From positions 124,001 to 188,000 of the forward strand of contig CAUAGM010000003.1 of the NCBI GenBank assembly GCA_958428545.1: a stretch of DNA of 64,000 nucleotides. Reading direction: 5' to 3'. The notes under the pieces were generated by a model, which was not told the origin of the DNA, ran no database searches, and worked only from the letters and a program-made list of their open reading frames with translations. This DNA comes from an uncultured Arcanobacterium sp. (GTDB taxonomy: Bacteria; Actinomycetota; Actinomycetes; Actinomycetales; Actinomycetaceae). Made by a program: the position numbers and the translations under genes. Of the stretch, positions 17,054-26,198 are shown piece by piece (the stretch's first letter is position 1; every line of letters begins with the position of its first letter).

Positions 17054-17578
17054 ATGGTTTTTCCGATTCTTGAGCCAACATCGCTAGCGCAACGCAACGA
17101 GATTGCGAATGCGCCATATATCGGTGTGCGTTTAGCTGGGGATAAAGCCGTGGCGCATCAGTGGTGTACAACGCCGAGTATGCGAGCATACGCAATTAAA
17201 CAGCTAAATTTGGGAGATTTCACTGCAACTCACGAAACTGCTCTATGGATACATACAGGCATTGCGAGCCTTGCTCTTGAACGAACTCTTCATTTTGCAC
17301 AGCCCACAAGCTCAAGAATTGCAGGAGCAAACCGAATGTTTGTGCCCGATCAGCACACTATGAGCATTGCGGAGCAAAAACTCACAACTCCAGAGCGTAC
17401 AGCAGTTGATTTACTTTTAGCCGATATCGAGACGGGAATTACCTATCTGCGTGAACTGATTGCTCACTGCCCTAGCATGACTCTGAGCAGTACTCTAGAT
17501 TGCGCTCACACTGTACGCTCTAAAAAAGATATTGGGCGTGTGCGCTGCATCCTAGAGCAGCTTCAGCTCTCCGAATAG
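17054..17578 (+). CDS. Hypothetical protein with AbiEi-like motif
   Basis: A 174-residue soluble protein, 33 nt after the DUF349 gene and probably co-transcribed. The segment KLTTPERTAVDLL resembles the TxPxRTxxDL signature of the C-terminal domain of AbiEi-type antitoxins, which act with a nucleotidyltransferase toxin. No AbiEii-like toxin gene lies next to it, and I see no clear N-terminal winged helix, so the resemblance does not prove a toxin-antitoxin role. There is no good ribosome binding site; it may rely on coupling. The stop codon lies inside a terminator-like hairpin. Confidence 0.7.
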   Translation: MVFPILEPTSLAQRNEIANAPYIGVRLAGDKAVAHQWCTTPSMRAYAIKQLNLGDFTATHETALWIHTGIASLALERTLHFAQPTSSRIAGANRMFVPDQHTMSIAEQKLTTPERTAVDLLLADIETGITYLRELIAHCPSMTLSSTLDCAHTVRSKKDIGRVRCILEQLQLSE

Positions 17579-17588
17579 AGCTGAAGCT
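17559..17588. terminator. Perfect hairpin at the end of the DUF349 operon
   Basis: Arms agcttcagctct and agagctgaagct form a perfect 12-bp stem with a 6-nt loop. The stem includes the stop codon of the 17054-17578 gene. No T-run follows on the plus strand. It lies between converging genes and may serve both directions. Confidence 0.6.
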
Positions 17589-17734
17589 CATCTCGCTGGT
17601 GGCGATGCTGATCTTATAGAAAACGGAGTGTACGTTTATTCGTATCAAAGAATCAGGCAATTTTGACACATCAGCGCAGAAATATCGGGATGCAGCGCAG
17701 CCGATGCGACGCATGATATATAAAACGATCGATC

Positions 17735-20029
17735 CTATGCCGTTGTCAGCCGCTGATATCCTTCACGTTTACCAGGCGTCACACGGTAAGCATCGTAGAC
17801 CCCCTCAATCTTACGCAGTTCGCGTAGGACGTGTTTGAGCAAATGTGGATCGGCCATTTCGAAAGTGAACGTTGAATGCGCCAAACGTTCTGAGCTTGTA
17901 TTGATTGATCCCGAAAGCATATTTACGCCGTTATCAGCAAGAACACGCGAAATATCGGCAAGCAAACCATGCCGATCGAGCGCTTCGATCTGTACTTGCA
18001 CAAGGAAGATACCTTCAGGAGCGCCGTCCCATGCAATATCGATAAAACGTTCAGGTTCTTTACGCAGGCTCTCCACATTGGGGCAGTCTGCGCGGTGAAC
18101 TGATATGCCTTTTCCACGCGTCACAAAGCCAACAATCACATCGGGAGGTACAGGTGTGCAGCATTTTGCGAGCTTCACAAGCACATCTGTATCTTCAATA
18201 TCGTTTACAATCACAGCAGAATTTACGTTGCCCTCGCGGCGGTGATGAATACGCGTTGGAGTGACAGCTTCTGCCATCGTTTCTTCAACGCTTGCTCGCC
18301 CTCCTTGCGAAGAAACAAGCGTACGCACAACCGTTTCTGCTGAAATCGTTCCTTCTCCGAGAGAGCGATATAGCTCACTCACATCAGCAATATGCAGATC
18401 GTGGGCAACAGCACTCAAAGTGTCATGGCTCATTAAGCGTTGCAGCGGTTCATTCTTACGGCGAATAGCTTTCGCCAATTTTTCTTTACCTGAATCAATA
18501 GCTTCTTCTCGGCGACTGCGTTTAAACCATTGCTTAATTTTTGCTCTCGCACGCGCAGTAGCTACAAAATCAAGCCAGCCTTGTGAAGGGCCCGCATCCG
18601 AATTTTTTGCTGTAATAATCTCAACATTATCACCTGATTCGAGACGATGATCGAGAGTGACGAGTTTATCATTAACTTTTGCTCCGACTGTACGATCGCC
18701 CACTTGAGAATGAACAGCATATGCGAAATCGACAGGGGTTGATCCAGCCGGAAGTTCCATCACCTCACCCGCCGGGGTAAAGACGTATACTCGATCCCCG
18801 CTCATTTCATAGCGCAGAGAATCGAGAAATTCGGCAGGATCTGCTGTCTCACGCTGCCAATCAACGAGCTGACGCAGCCATTCCAGCTGAGTATCTTGCG
18901 CACTTTGAGGAACACTTCCTGAAGTTTGATTTGGATTCTCTTTATATCGCCAATGCGCTGCTACGCCAAATTCTGCTCGACGATGCATATCGTAGGTGCG
19001 AATCTGCACCTCAACAGTTTTATCGCCAGGTCCAAATACAGTGGTATGAATCGACTGATACAGATTGAATTTTGGTGTGGCAATATAATCTTTGATTCTG
19101 CCTTGGATGGGAGTAAAAATCGTATTGGCGACTCCAAGCGCAGTGTAGCAGTCTTGTACTTCATCAACGAGCACGCGCAGACCGATAAGATCGTAAATAT
19201 CTTCAAAATCCCGCCCGCGTAAAATCATTTTTTGATAGATGGAGTAATAATGCTTAGGACGCCCAGTGATTGTGCAATGAACATGAGCCGCAGCTAGCTC
19301 TTGCTCTAAAAGTTTCTTAATCTGCTCGATATAGGCTTCTCTTTCTGGGCTGCGCTCAGTGACCATTCGCTCAATCTCTGAATATACAGCTGGATAGAGA
19401 GTGCGGAAAGAAAGATCTTCAAGCTCCCATTTGATCGAATTCATACCCAGACGATGCGCAAGCGGTGCATAAATTTCAAGGGTTTCGCGCGCTTTATTTT
19501 GTGCAGACTTTGATTCCACAAATCCCCATGTGCGTGCGTTATGCAGGCGATCGCCTAATTTGATGAGCAAGACGCGAATATCTTTCGCCATAGCAATCAC
19601 CATTTTGCGCACAGTCTCAGCCTGGGCGGCATCACCGTATTCAACCTTATCGAGTTTTGTGACGCCGTCTACCAGCAGCGCAATATCGGCACCAAAATCC
19701 CGTGTAAGCTCTTTAAGGGTATATCCCGTATCTTCGACAGTATCGTGCAGCAGCGCCGCAACTAGAGTATCTTCATCGAGTCCTAGCTGAGCTAGTATCG
19801 TGCATACAGCAACAGGGTGAGTAATATACGGCTCTCCAGATTTACGTTTTTGGCCATCGTGAAGGCGATAGGCCACATTAAAAGCGTCAATAATTCGTGC
19901 ATGATCAATATCTCGCTCAGCAATAGCTTCCATAATAGGCTCAAGCATTGCAGGATAGTGGGCTTCTACATGTGTATGCGATGCACTATGATCGCTGCTT
20001 CGAGTTTTGATACTTTTTTTGCCTGCCAT
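17735..20029 (-). CDS. rel: Bifunctional (p)ppGpp synthetase/hydrolase (Rel)
   Basis: A RelA/SpoT homologue that makes and degrades (p)ppGpp. The hydrolase domain shows GEPYITHPVAV and the HDTVEDT motif. The synthetase domain shows DIYDLIGLRVLV and KFNLYQSIHTTV. TGS follows at RVYVFTPAGEVMELP, and an ACT domain at the C-terminus (DRHGLLADISRVLADNGVN). The frame allows a start 8 codons upstream, but a perfect TATAAT ends 6 nt before the ATG at 20029 (MAGKKS). I therefore choose that start (764 residues), implying a leaderless mRNA. It is separated from apt by a strong terminator. Confidence 0.95.
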   Translation of the reverse strand: MAGKKSIKTRSSDHSASHTHVEAHYPAMLEPIMEAIAERDIDHARIIDAFNVAYRLHDGQKRKSGEPYITHPVAVCTILAQLGLDEDTLVAALLHDTVEDTGYTLKELTRDFGADIALLVDGVTKLDKVEYGDAAQAETVRKMVIAMAKDIRVLLIKLGDRLHNARTWGFVESKSAQNKARETLEIYAPLAHRLGMNSIKWELEDLSFRTLYPAVYSEIERMVTERSPEREAYIEQIKKLLEQELAAAHVHCTITGRPKHYYSIYQKMILRGRDFEDIYDLIGLRVLVDEVQDCYTALGVANTIFTPIQGRIKDYIATPKFNLYQSIHTTVFGPGDKTVEVQIRTYDMHRRAEFGVAAHWRYKENPNQTSGSVPQSAQDTQLEWLRQLVDWQRETADPAEFLDSLRYEMSGDRVYVFTPAGEVMELPAGSTPVDFAYAVHSQVGDRTVGAKVNDKLVTLDHRLESGDNVEIITAKNSDAGPSQGWLDFVATARARAKIKQWFKRSRREEAIDSGKEKLAKAIRRKNEPLQRLMSHDTLSAVAHDLHIADVSELYRSLGEGTISAETVVRTLVSSQGGRASVEETMAEAVTPTRIHHRREGNVNSAVIVNDIEDTDVLVKLAKCCTPVPPDVIVGFVTRGKGISVHRADCPNVESLRKEPERFIDIAWDGAPEGIFLVQVQIEALDRHGLLADISRVLADNGVNMLSGSINTSSERLAHSTFTFEMADPHLLKHVLRELRKIEGVYDAYRVTPGKREGYQRLTTA

Positions 20030-20035
20030 GCTCGA

Positions 20036-20041
20036 ATTATA
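20036..20041 (-). promoter_or_regulatory. -10 element of rel, leaderless start
   Basis: Perfect TATAAT on the minus strand with 6 nt between it and the rel ATG, which places the transcription start on or next to the start codon. No good -35 is visible at 16-18 nt. Confidence 0.5.
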
Positions 20042-20101
20042 CGGCGTATACATCCTATATGCGATTGTGTTCGCGCATTTTTTGCCAATACATTACTTTC
20101 C

Positions 20102-20171
20102 AAAAAAAATATCGTACGAGATAGTATTGCACCCACCATAGAGCCGATAAGCACACTATCTCGTACGATAT
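20102..20171 (-). terminator. Strong intrinsic terminator after apt
   Basis: Arms at 20109-20125 and 20155-20171 are perfect 17-bp complements with core tcgtacga and a 29-nt loop. Eight T follow on the minus strand. It ends the secDF-apt transcript and isolates rel. Confidence 0.85.
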
Positions 20172-20198
20172 AAGCATATTTTGCGTCTATATGCTCTT

Positions 20199-20747
20199 CT
20201 AGTAGGTGAGGACAGAATCTATCTGAACATCGTCACCTAAATGCTGACGCCCTCCCAAATCGAGCAATTCGAGCAAGACGCATAGCGCGACAGGCTCGCC
20301 ACCTGCTTGGCGAATAAGATCGAAAGCAGCGCCAGCTGTGCCTCCTGTGGCAAGCACATCGTCGATGACGAGAACTCGCGCTCCATCTTCGACGGTAAAG
20401 GGCTGCAGTTCCATGCGAGCTGATCCATATTCCAGTGAATAATCCACACCCACAATTGGCCCTGGAAGGCGCCCAGCTTTGCGGACAGTAAGCATACCTA
20501 CGCCTAAAGCAATAGCCAAAGGTGCTCCAAGAATAAAGCCTCGAGACTCTAACCCTGCAACCGCATCTACTTTGCCGCGATAGCGATCAGCAAGCACACG
20601 AATAAGCTCTGAAAAAGTATGCCCGTCTGCAATCAATGGTGTGATATCACGGAAAAGAACTCCAGGAGCTGGGAAATCTTGAACTTCTCGCACATGGGAT
20701 TCTACGAGCTTTACCACGTCACTTGGAAAAACTCCGCTTTCGGTCAT
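20199..20747 (-). CDS. apt: Adenine phosphoribosyltransferase
   Basis: A 182-residue purine salvage enzyme that converts adenine and PRPP to AMP. The PRPP-binding motif reads VLVIDDVLATGGTAGAA, and the N-terminal half has GVLFRDITPLI and GLESRGFILGAP, both typical of APRT. The start overlaps the secF stop (ATGA), so it is coupled to secF. The position between secF and rel is the standard actinobacterial one. Length and motifs are normal. Confidence 0.95.
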   Translation of the reverse strand: MTESGVFPSDVVKLVESHVREVQDFPAPGVLFRDITPLIADGHTFSELIRVLADRYRGKVDAVAGLESRGFILGAPLAIALGVGMLTVRKAGRLPGPIVGVDYSLEYGSARMELQPFTVEDGARVLVIDDVLATGGTAGAAFDLIRQAGGEPVALCVLLELLDLGGRQHLGDDVQIDSVLTY

Positions 20748-21853
20748 CGCTTACTCCTACTCTTACGACGAGGCTGCGCAGACACACCCTGGTGGTGTCC
20801 AGATTCACGCTCACCTTCCGTCACGTATTCGAGCATATCGGATTCTTCCTTTGAAAGAGTTTGCCCGTCCACATCGTTAGAAAGTGCTGCGCGAACGTCG
20901 TGCACGTGCTTCGTATGCTCTTTAATAGCAGCGTTACGCTCAGCCAAGGTCACAGCCAATGGTGCCGCAATGAAAATCGATGAAAGAGTCGAAAGCAGCA
21001 TACCTACAAAAATAACGAGGGCAAGATCGAGAAGCGTATCTGCACCAAACACAACGACGCCAATTAGCAGCACGGAAGCCACAGGCATAAGACCCGTCAC
21101 AGACGTATTAATGGAACGGATCAGTGTTTGATTAATAGCGTTATTGGCAGATTCTTCGTAGGTAAAACGAAGCTGTTTATAGAGTTGAGCTGTGTTTTCA
21201 CGAACTTTATCAAAAACTACGACAGTGTCGTAAAGGGAATATCCCATAATCGTCAGCAAACCGATAACTGTTGCTGGGGTGATTTCAAGCCCGCCGATCC
21301 AATAGACTCCAAGCGTGATGAGGAAGTCATGCAAGAGAGCCAGAAGCGCGCCTACAGCAATACTCCACGAGCGGAAATAAATCATAAGCACTAAGCAGAC
21401 AAGCACCATAAAGACGATCATGGCTCGCACGGCTTTGTTCATAATATCCGCGCCCCACGATGGCCCTACATACGAGGAGGTGACATCATCCGCAGAAACA
21501 CCGTATGCCTTTGCCAAACCTTCTTTCACAGCTTGAGTCTGATCTGCATCCAGCTCAGCAGTCTGCACGCGCATACCCGTCTGCCCTAAGCTAGAGACGC
21601 GAGGAGCAGAATCTTTGCCAATTTTAGCAATCACATCGTATGCAGGTTGCTGATCCTGAGTGGCTGCACCTGAGATCGTAAACTGAGAACCGCCGCGGAA
21701 TTCAATACCGAGATTCGGAGTTTTGAATACAAAAGCAAGGAGAGTAATCGCGACGAATACGCCTGCTATAGCAAACCAGATTTTGCGATGCTGAATAATC
21801 TTATAGTTGAGACGCCCTGAATAAAGGTCGTTACCAATCGAATACATCGACAT
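20744..21853 (-). CDS. secF: Protein translocase subunit SecF
   Basis: A 369-residue membrane protein with six predicted segments and the N-terminal GIEFRGGSQFTI motif. The central block has ATVIGLLTIMGYSLYDTVVVFDKVREN, quoted here in two adjoining parts of the family signature, and SINTSVTGLMPV. SecDF uses the proton gradient to pull preproteins through SecYEG. The start overlaps the secD stop by one base. The many giant exported proteins in this window would depend on Sec export. The basic tail QPRRKSRSKR is cytoplasmic. Confidence 0.96.
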   Translation of the reverse strand: MSMYSIGNDLYSGRLNYKIIQHRKIWFAIAGVFVAITLLAFVFKTPNLGIEFRGGSQFTISGAATQDQQPAYDVIAKIGKDSAPRVSSLGQTGMRVQTAELDADQTQAVKEGLAKAYGVSADDVTSSYVGPSWGADIMNKAVRAMIVFMVLVCLVLMIYFRSWSIAVGALLALLHDFLITLGVYWIGGLEITPATVIGLLTIMGYSLYDTVVVFDKVRENTAQLYKQLRFTYEESANNAINQTLIRSINTSVTGLMPVASVLLIGVVVFGADTLLDLALVIFVGMLLSTLSSIFIAAPLAVTLAERNAAIKEHTKHVHDVRAALSNDVDGQTLSKEESDMLEYVTEGERESGHHQGVSAQPRRKSRSKR

Positions 21854-23820
21854 CAGGCATCACTCCCTTCGCTCGTGGCATCATCGTTTGTTTCAGTATC
21901 TTTTAACGCTTCTTTAGCTTCACGGCGTTCCCGAGCACGCTGCTGTGCAAGCGTTTCACTGCGTTGCTCAGTGATAACGGAGTTTGGAAGAATATCAGCA
22001 TTTTCGGTATCGGTATCATCTGAGGTATCAATACCGTGCTCAGTAGAACGATTGCCGAATGCGTATCCGCGCCCGCGATAGAGAGGGGTGCGCTGAAGCT
22101 GGCGTTCTTCCAAACCAGAGAAGAGTTTGCCTTCACCAAAATACTTCGTCTTCATCAGTAATACCATCAACGGATGGGTAAACATCATAACGACGATAAG
22201 GTCTAGCACAGTTGTGATACCAAGAGTGAATGCAAAGCCGCGTACAGAGCCTACAGTGAGTACGTAGAGCACAATAGAGGCAAGCAGGTTCACTGCATCA
22301 GAAATAATAATGGTTCGCTTTGCGCGATCCCAACCGTGGTGCACAGCCCCTGAAATCGTGCGCCCATCTCGAATCTCGTCACGGATACGTTCGAAATAGA
22401 CGATAAAGGAGTCTGCCGTAATGCCCACAGAAACGATCATACCGAGCACACCAGCCATAGAAAGGCGATAGCCCATCAGCCACGAGAGCAAGCAAATCAC
22501 AAAGAATGAAAGACCTGTGGAAAGAGCAATTGACCCAGCAGAAATCAAACCAAGAGCGTGATACTGCCACAGCAGATAGACGATAATCATTGCCAGACCG
22601 ATCAAACCAGCAATCAGACCTGCGGAAAGCTGCTCTGTACCAAGAGTTGCAGAAATCTGCTCTTCGCTTTGAACAGTGAAGTTCAAAGGAAGTGAACCGA
22701 ATGAGAGCTGATTTGCAAGAGCTGCAGCTTCTTCAGAGGTGAAGTGACCAGTAATTTCTGCGCGCCCACCAGCAATTGCACCGCTTGGAACTGGTGCAGA
22801 AAGCACCTGCCCATCGAGCACAATAGCAAATTGATTACGAGGGCTTTGAAGTTTATGAATACGCTCAGTCACAGTATGAAATGCTTCAGCCCCTTTAGAG
22901 TTGAATTCCATATTTACTGCCCAACCACCAGTTGGTGTGCCCTGGCTATTCACAGCAAGACTTGAGGTAGCTTTAGTGAGGTCAGTGCCTTCAATTTCGG
23001 CTGGACCAAGAATATACTTAACGGAATTTGAAGAATCACATGCTACGAAAGGCTTCTTAGGATCATCTGACGTTGCGGCAATACGGGCTGCATCAGTGCC
23101 ACACTGAAGCTGATAGGCATCAAAAAGTTCCTTTTCTGTGATCCATGAGAGATCAGAAGAATTTTCAGGTTCCTTTGCTGGCTCGCTATCAATTGTGCCG
23201 TTGCCATTTGAATCTGCGAGTTTAGTGGCTTGAGCGATAAGCTCCTCACCCTCATACGGAGTAGTGCTTGGCTTATCTGTTTTATCTGCATCGTCAGCGC
23301 CTGATTCCTTATCTTTTTCAGTGCCTTCGGCAGAATCTTTGCTAGCGGTATCTCCTTCTTTGCTCTTAGCTTCAGCAGCTGCTACATCAGCAGGAGAGAG
23401 GGCATTTGGCGCCATCCTTGCCAATACTGGGCGCAGACGCAGCACAGCAGAAGTACGAACCAGATCCAGCGTCTCTTGGCTTGGCTTTCCTGGAAGAGAT
23501 ACGACGATATTTGAGCCGCCCTGTGAGGTAATTTCAGCCTCAGCTACGCCAGACGCATCTACGCGCTGGCGAATAATTTCAATAGCCTGTGCTACATCCG
23601 AATCGGTAATTTGTGATCCATCTGTGGCAATCGGCGTGAGAATAAGCTGAGTACCGCCCTCAAGATCTAGTGCCAGATCAGGAGTGAATTTATTGCTTTT
23701 CGTTAGTGCTGTACCTGTGCCGAGCGCTGCTACGAGAGCAGCTATCAGGATTGCAAGAACGATAAGGCGCTTCGTTGCCTCAGCGCGGGATCTTGATGCT
23801 TTCTTCGCAGACACAATCAT
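21853..23820 (-). CDS. secD: Protein translocase subunit SecD
   Basis: A 655-residue SecD with a first membrane helix near residues 17-40, then LALDLEGGTQLILTP (D1 motif), a long periplasm-equivalent P1 domain and five C-terminal helices including GVLGMIVSVGITADSFIVYFE in two adjoining pieces. The P1 domain carries an acidic Ser/Lys/Asp-rich insert near residues 145-215 that is longer than in E. coli but seen in some actinobacteria. The C-terminus is a charged cytoplasmic tail of about 80 residues. It is transcribed as yajC-secD-secF-apt. Confidence 0.95.
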   Translation of the reverse strand: MIVSAKKASRSRAEATKRLIVLAILIAALVAALGTGTALTKSNKFTPDLALDLEGGTQLILTPIATDGSQITDSDVAQAIEIIRQRVDASGVAEAEITSQGGSNIVVSLPGKPSQETLDLVRTSAVLRLRPVLARMAPNALSPADVAAAEAKSKEGDTASKDSAEGTEKDKESGADDADKTDKPSTTPYEGEELIAQATKLADSNGNGTIDSEPAKEPENSSDLSWITEKELFDAYQLQCGTDAARIAATSDDPKKPFVACDSSNSVKYILGPAEIEGTDLTKATSSLAVNSQGTPTGGWAVNMEFNSKGAEAFHTVTERIHKLQSPRNQFAIVLDGQVLSAPVPSGAIAGGRAEITGHFTSEEAAALANQLSFGSLPLNFTVQSEEQISATLGTEQLSAGLIAGLIGLAMIIVYLLWQYHALGLISAGSIALSTGLSFFVICLLSWLMGYRLSMAGVLGMIVSVGITADSFIVYFERIRDEIRDGRTISGAVHHGWDRAKRTIIISDAVNLLASIVLYVLTVGSVRGFAFTLGITTVLDLIVVMMFTHPLMVLLMKTKYFGEGKLFSGLEERQLQRTPLYRGRGYAFGNRSTEHGIDTSDDTDTENADILPNSVITEQRSETLAQQRARERREAKEALKDTETNDDATSEGSDA

Positions 23821-23886
23821 TTCTTTTCTTTATTGTTCTTTATGTTTTCAACTGCCCTTATGTGGCAGATGCGTTTTATATGGTTT

Positions 23887-24297
23887 CTACTCGCACTTCG
23901 GTGTTTGAGCAGTATCACTTGAGGAATCTTCAGCAGCGATACTGGCGTCAGCCTGCTTAGAATCGCTAGATGCTTCATTGCTGGATATTTCAGATTCGCT
24001 ATCTTGTGCCTCAGCTTCTTCTTCAGATATTTCAGCCCAAGGAATCTCCATAGTCTGCACAATCGAAGAACGCAGCCACACCGTCTCCATTCCCGACGGC
24101 GATTCGAGAGTAACGGCATCTCCGTCAATATCAACGATAGTGCCAAGGAACCCTGATCGAGTAACGACGTTTGCCCCGAGCACAATGGCGGCATCACGTT
24201 CGTCACTTAACCGTTGCTGCTGTTTTTTCGCGTTGTGGCTCATCCACCAAAGAAAAACCAGCATAGCAGCAAGCACGACAATAATTGTTGGATCCAT
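23887..24297 (-). CDS. yajC: Preprotein translocase subunit YajC
   Basis: A 136-residue protein with one N-terminal membrane helix (IIVVLAAMLVFLWW) and the conserved LGANVVTRSGFLGTIVDIDGD segment of YajC. A long acidic Ser/Glu/Asp tail makes up the C-terminal third. YajC associates with SecDF. A ggagct precedes the start. It is downstream of ruvB with a 166-nt gap, so it may have its own promoter. Confidence 0.93.
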   Translation of the reverse strand: MDPTIIVVLAAMLVFLWWMSHNAKKQQQRLSDERDAAIVLGANVVTRSGFLGTIVDIDGDAVTLESPSGMETVWLRSSIVQTMEIPWAEISEEEAEAQDSESEISSNEASSDSKQADASIAAEDSSSDTAQTPKCE

Positions 24298-24463
24298 GCA
24301 CAGCTCCAGTGATAAAACAATAAACCGTAGAAAAGTTTACCGTTTTTTGCTCCATTTTCTAATTCGATACTGCAAGCGTGAGAAAATCCTCGAAATGGCA
24401 ATCTTTGGTTTAAGAATCCGAAGTGCGACTCAAGAATGAACAGTTTAATTAAGGATGAATTGA

Positions 24464-25489
24464 CTAAGAGAAAAGAGACGCCTGCGCAGTTTCTGGTATC
24501 GATAAGCCGAGATGCTGCCATGCCAGAGCCGTAGCCATGCGTCCGCGTGGCGTGCGAACAAGAAATCCTTCACGCACGAGGAATGGCTCAGCAACGGTTT
24601 CAACAGTTTCCGGCTCCTCACCCACGGAAACAGCGAGAGTTGTCAAACCTACAGGTCCGCCGTTAAATCGGTTGCAAATAGCAGCGAGCACTGCCCTATC
24701 AAGGCGGTCAAGCCCGTATTCGTCTACTTCAAATACTTCGAGAGCTGCTTGAGCGGCAGAAATATCGAGCACACCAGAGCCTCGTACTTGAGCCCAATCT
24801 TGCACTCGACGCAGCAAACGATTCGCAATGCGCGGCGTACCTCTTGAACGAGATGCAATTTCTATTGCGGCATCACTCGTCAGTTCAGCACAGAGTTTAA
24901 TAGCGTTACGCTGCACGATCTGCGCAAGCTCCTCATGAGTGTAGTAATCTAAATGAGCAGTAAACCCGAATCGATCACGCAAAGGCGCAGGCAGAAGACC
25001 AGCGCGCGTTGTAGCTCCTACCACAGTAAACGGAGGAAGAGGCAACGGAATAGAAGTAGCGCCTGGACCTTTACCAACCATGACGTCTACCCTAAAATCT
25101 TCCATTGCCAAATAAAGCATCTCTTCAGCTGTGCGCGCAAGGCGATGGATTTCATCAATAAAGAGCACATCTCCTTCTTGTAGGGAGCTGAGAACCGCAG
25201 CTAAATCTCCAGGGTGCTGAATTGCTGGACCTGACGTAAGACGCAAGGAGCCATTAACCTCAGCTGCGATAATCATGGCAAGCGTCGTTTTCCCTAATCC
25301 TGGCGGACCAGAGAGTAATACATGATCGGGGGCTGCCTCTCGCGCAATTGCAGCATCAAGCACCAAGGAAAGCTGAGATCGCACAACCTCTTGCCCCACA
25401 AATTCTGAAAGGTGTTTGGGGCGCAAAGCAGCTTCCTGCGCACGCTCTGTATCATTAGCATCTTGCGATGTAATCTCCCATGGCTCCAT
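24464..25489 (-). CDS. ruvB: Holliday junction branch migration ATPase RuvB
   Basis: A 341-residue AAA+ motor. Walker A is GPPGLGKTTL, Walker B is LFIDEIHRL, sensor 1 is GATTRAGLL, and the arginine finger lies in LRDRFGF. The winged-helix C-terminus ends with TPRGRMATALAWQHLG. It works with RuvA to drive branch migration. The start overlaps the ruvA stop (TGATG). Control is probably through the LexA box upstream of ruvA. Confidence 0.97.
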   Translation of the reverse strand: MEPWEITSQDANDTERAQEAALRPKHLSEFVGQEVVRSQLSLVLDAAIAREAAPDHVLLSGPPGLGKTTLAMIIAAEVNGSLRLTSGPAIQHPGDLAAVLSSLQEGDVLFIDEIHRLARTAEEMLYLAMEDFRVDVMVGKGPGATSIPLPLPPFTVVGATTRAGLLPAPLRDRFGFTAHLDYYTHEELAQIVQRNAIKLCAELTSDAAIEIASRSRGTPRIANRLLRRVQDWAQVRGSGVLDISAAQAALEVFEVDEYGLDRLDRAVLAAICNRFNGGPVGLTTLAVSVGEEPETVETVAEPFLVREGFLVRTPRGRMATALAWQHLGLSIPETAQASLFS

Positions 25490-26091
25490 CAGCGTTTACT
25501 CCCCAATATTTGAAGTGCTCGGCGCAGTAATTCTGGCACATCGAAAGGTGCAGGTGCGTCTTCCTTTCGTGCTTCATCTATAGCAGATCTGGCAGCTCGC
25601 TCCTGCCACCCAAGATTCACGAGTGCTTCGAGCACATCAGCGTCCGCCGCGCTTCTGGAAGAGGGGAAGGCAGTATGAGCGCTATTGTGAGGAGTGCCGA
25701 GCTTCGTGCCAAGTTCTAGAATCATGCGCTGTGCACCTTTTTTACCAATTCCAGGAACTCGCGTGAGTGCAGCTTCATCTTTATTGGCAATAGCTGATCG
25801 CAAATCATCAGGAGGGAGGACAGAGACAATTGTGAGCGCTATACGAGGTCCGATACCACTCACGCCGAGCAGAGTCTGAAAAACTTCACGTTCATCTACC
25901 GTATCGAAACCGAAGAGAGTGAGGGAATCTTCGCGAACTACGAGAGACGTAAAAACGCGTGCATGCTCACCCACAAATAAATGTGAAAGAGTTACAGGAG
26001 CAGCAAGGAACTCTATTCCTACGCCTGCAACTGAGATGACGGCGCTGCTTATTCCTACAGCCTCAACAGTTCCAGCCAATGAAGCAATCAC
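25489..26091 (-). CDS. ruvA: Holliday junction DNA helicase RuvA
   Basis: A 200-residue RuvA. The OB fold is N-terminal, then tandem helix-hairpin-helix motifs at LLGVSGIGPRIALTIV and LTRVPGIGKKGAQRMILELG, and the C-terminal RuvB-binding domain (VLEALVNLGWQERAARSAI). It starts with GTG at 26089-26091. A LexA box and a TATAAT element lie immediately upstream, so ruvAB has its own SOS promoter separate from yebC-ruvC. Confidence 0.96.
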   Translation of the reverse strand: MIASLAGTVEAVGISSAVISVAGVGIEFLAAPVTLSHLFVGEHARVFTSLVVREDSLTLFGFDTVDEREVFQTLLGVSGIGPRIALTIVSVLPPDDLRSAIANKDEAALTRVPGIGKKGAQRMILELGTKLGTPHNSAHTAFPSSRSAADADVLEALVNLGWQERAARSAIDEARKEDAPAPFDVPELLRRALQILGSKR

Positions 26092-26110
26092 TCACACACC
26101 CCCACTCTTT

Positions 26111-26124
26111 CGAACATATGTTCA
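26111..26124 (-). promoter_or_regulatory. LexA (SOS) box of ruvAB
   Basis: The sequence cgaacatatgttca fits the Gram-positive/actinobacterial SOS box CGAAC-N4-GTTCG apart from the last base. It lies between the -10 and the ruvA start, where LexA binding would block initiation. Confidence 0.75.
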
Positions 26125-26131
26125 AATATAT

Positions 26132-26137
26132 ATTATA
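26132..26137 (-). promoter_or_regulatory. -10 element of ruvAB promoter
   Basis: Perfect TATAAT on the minus strand, 7 nt upstream of the LexA box. A good -35 is not obvious, as is common for repressor-controlled promoters. Confidence 0.5.
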
Positions 26138-26198
26138 TGCGCACCGTTATACGGATGCCACACCGATAGAAGCCCAGACTAACCCGCGCACTATTTTT

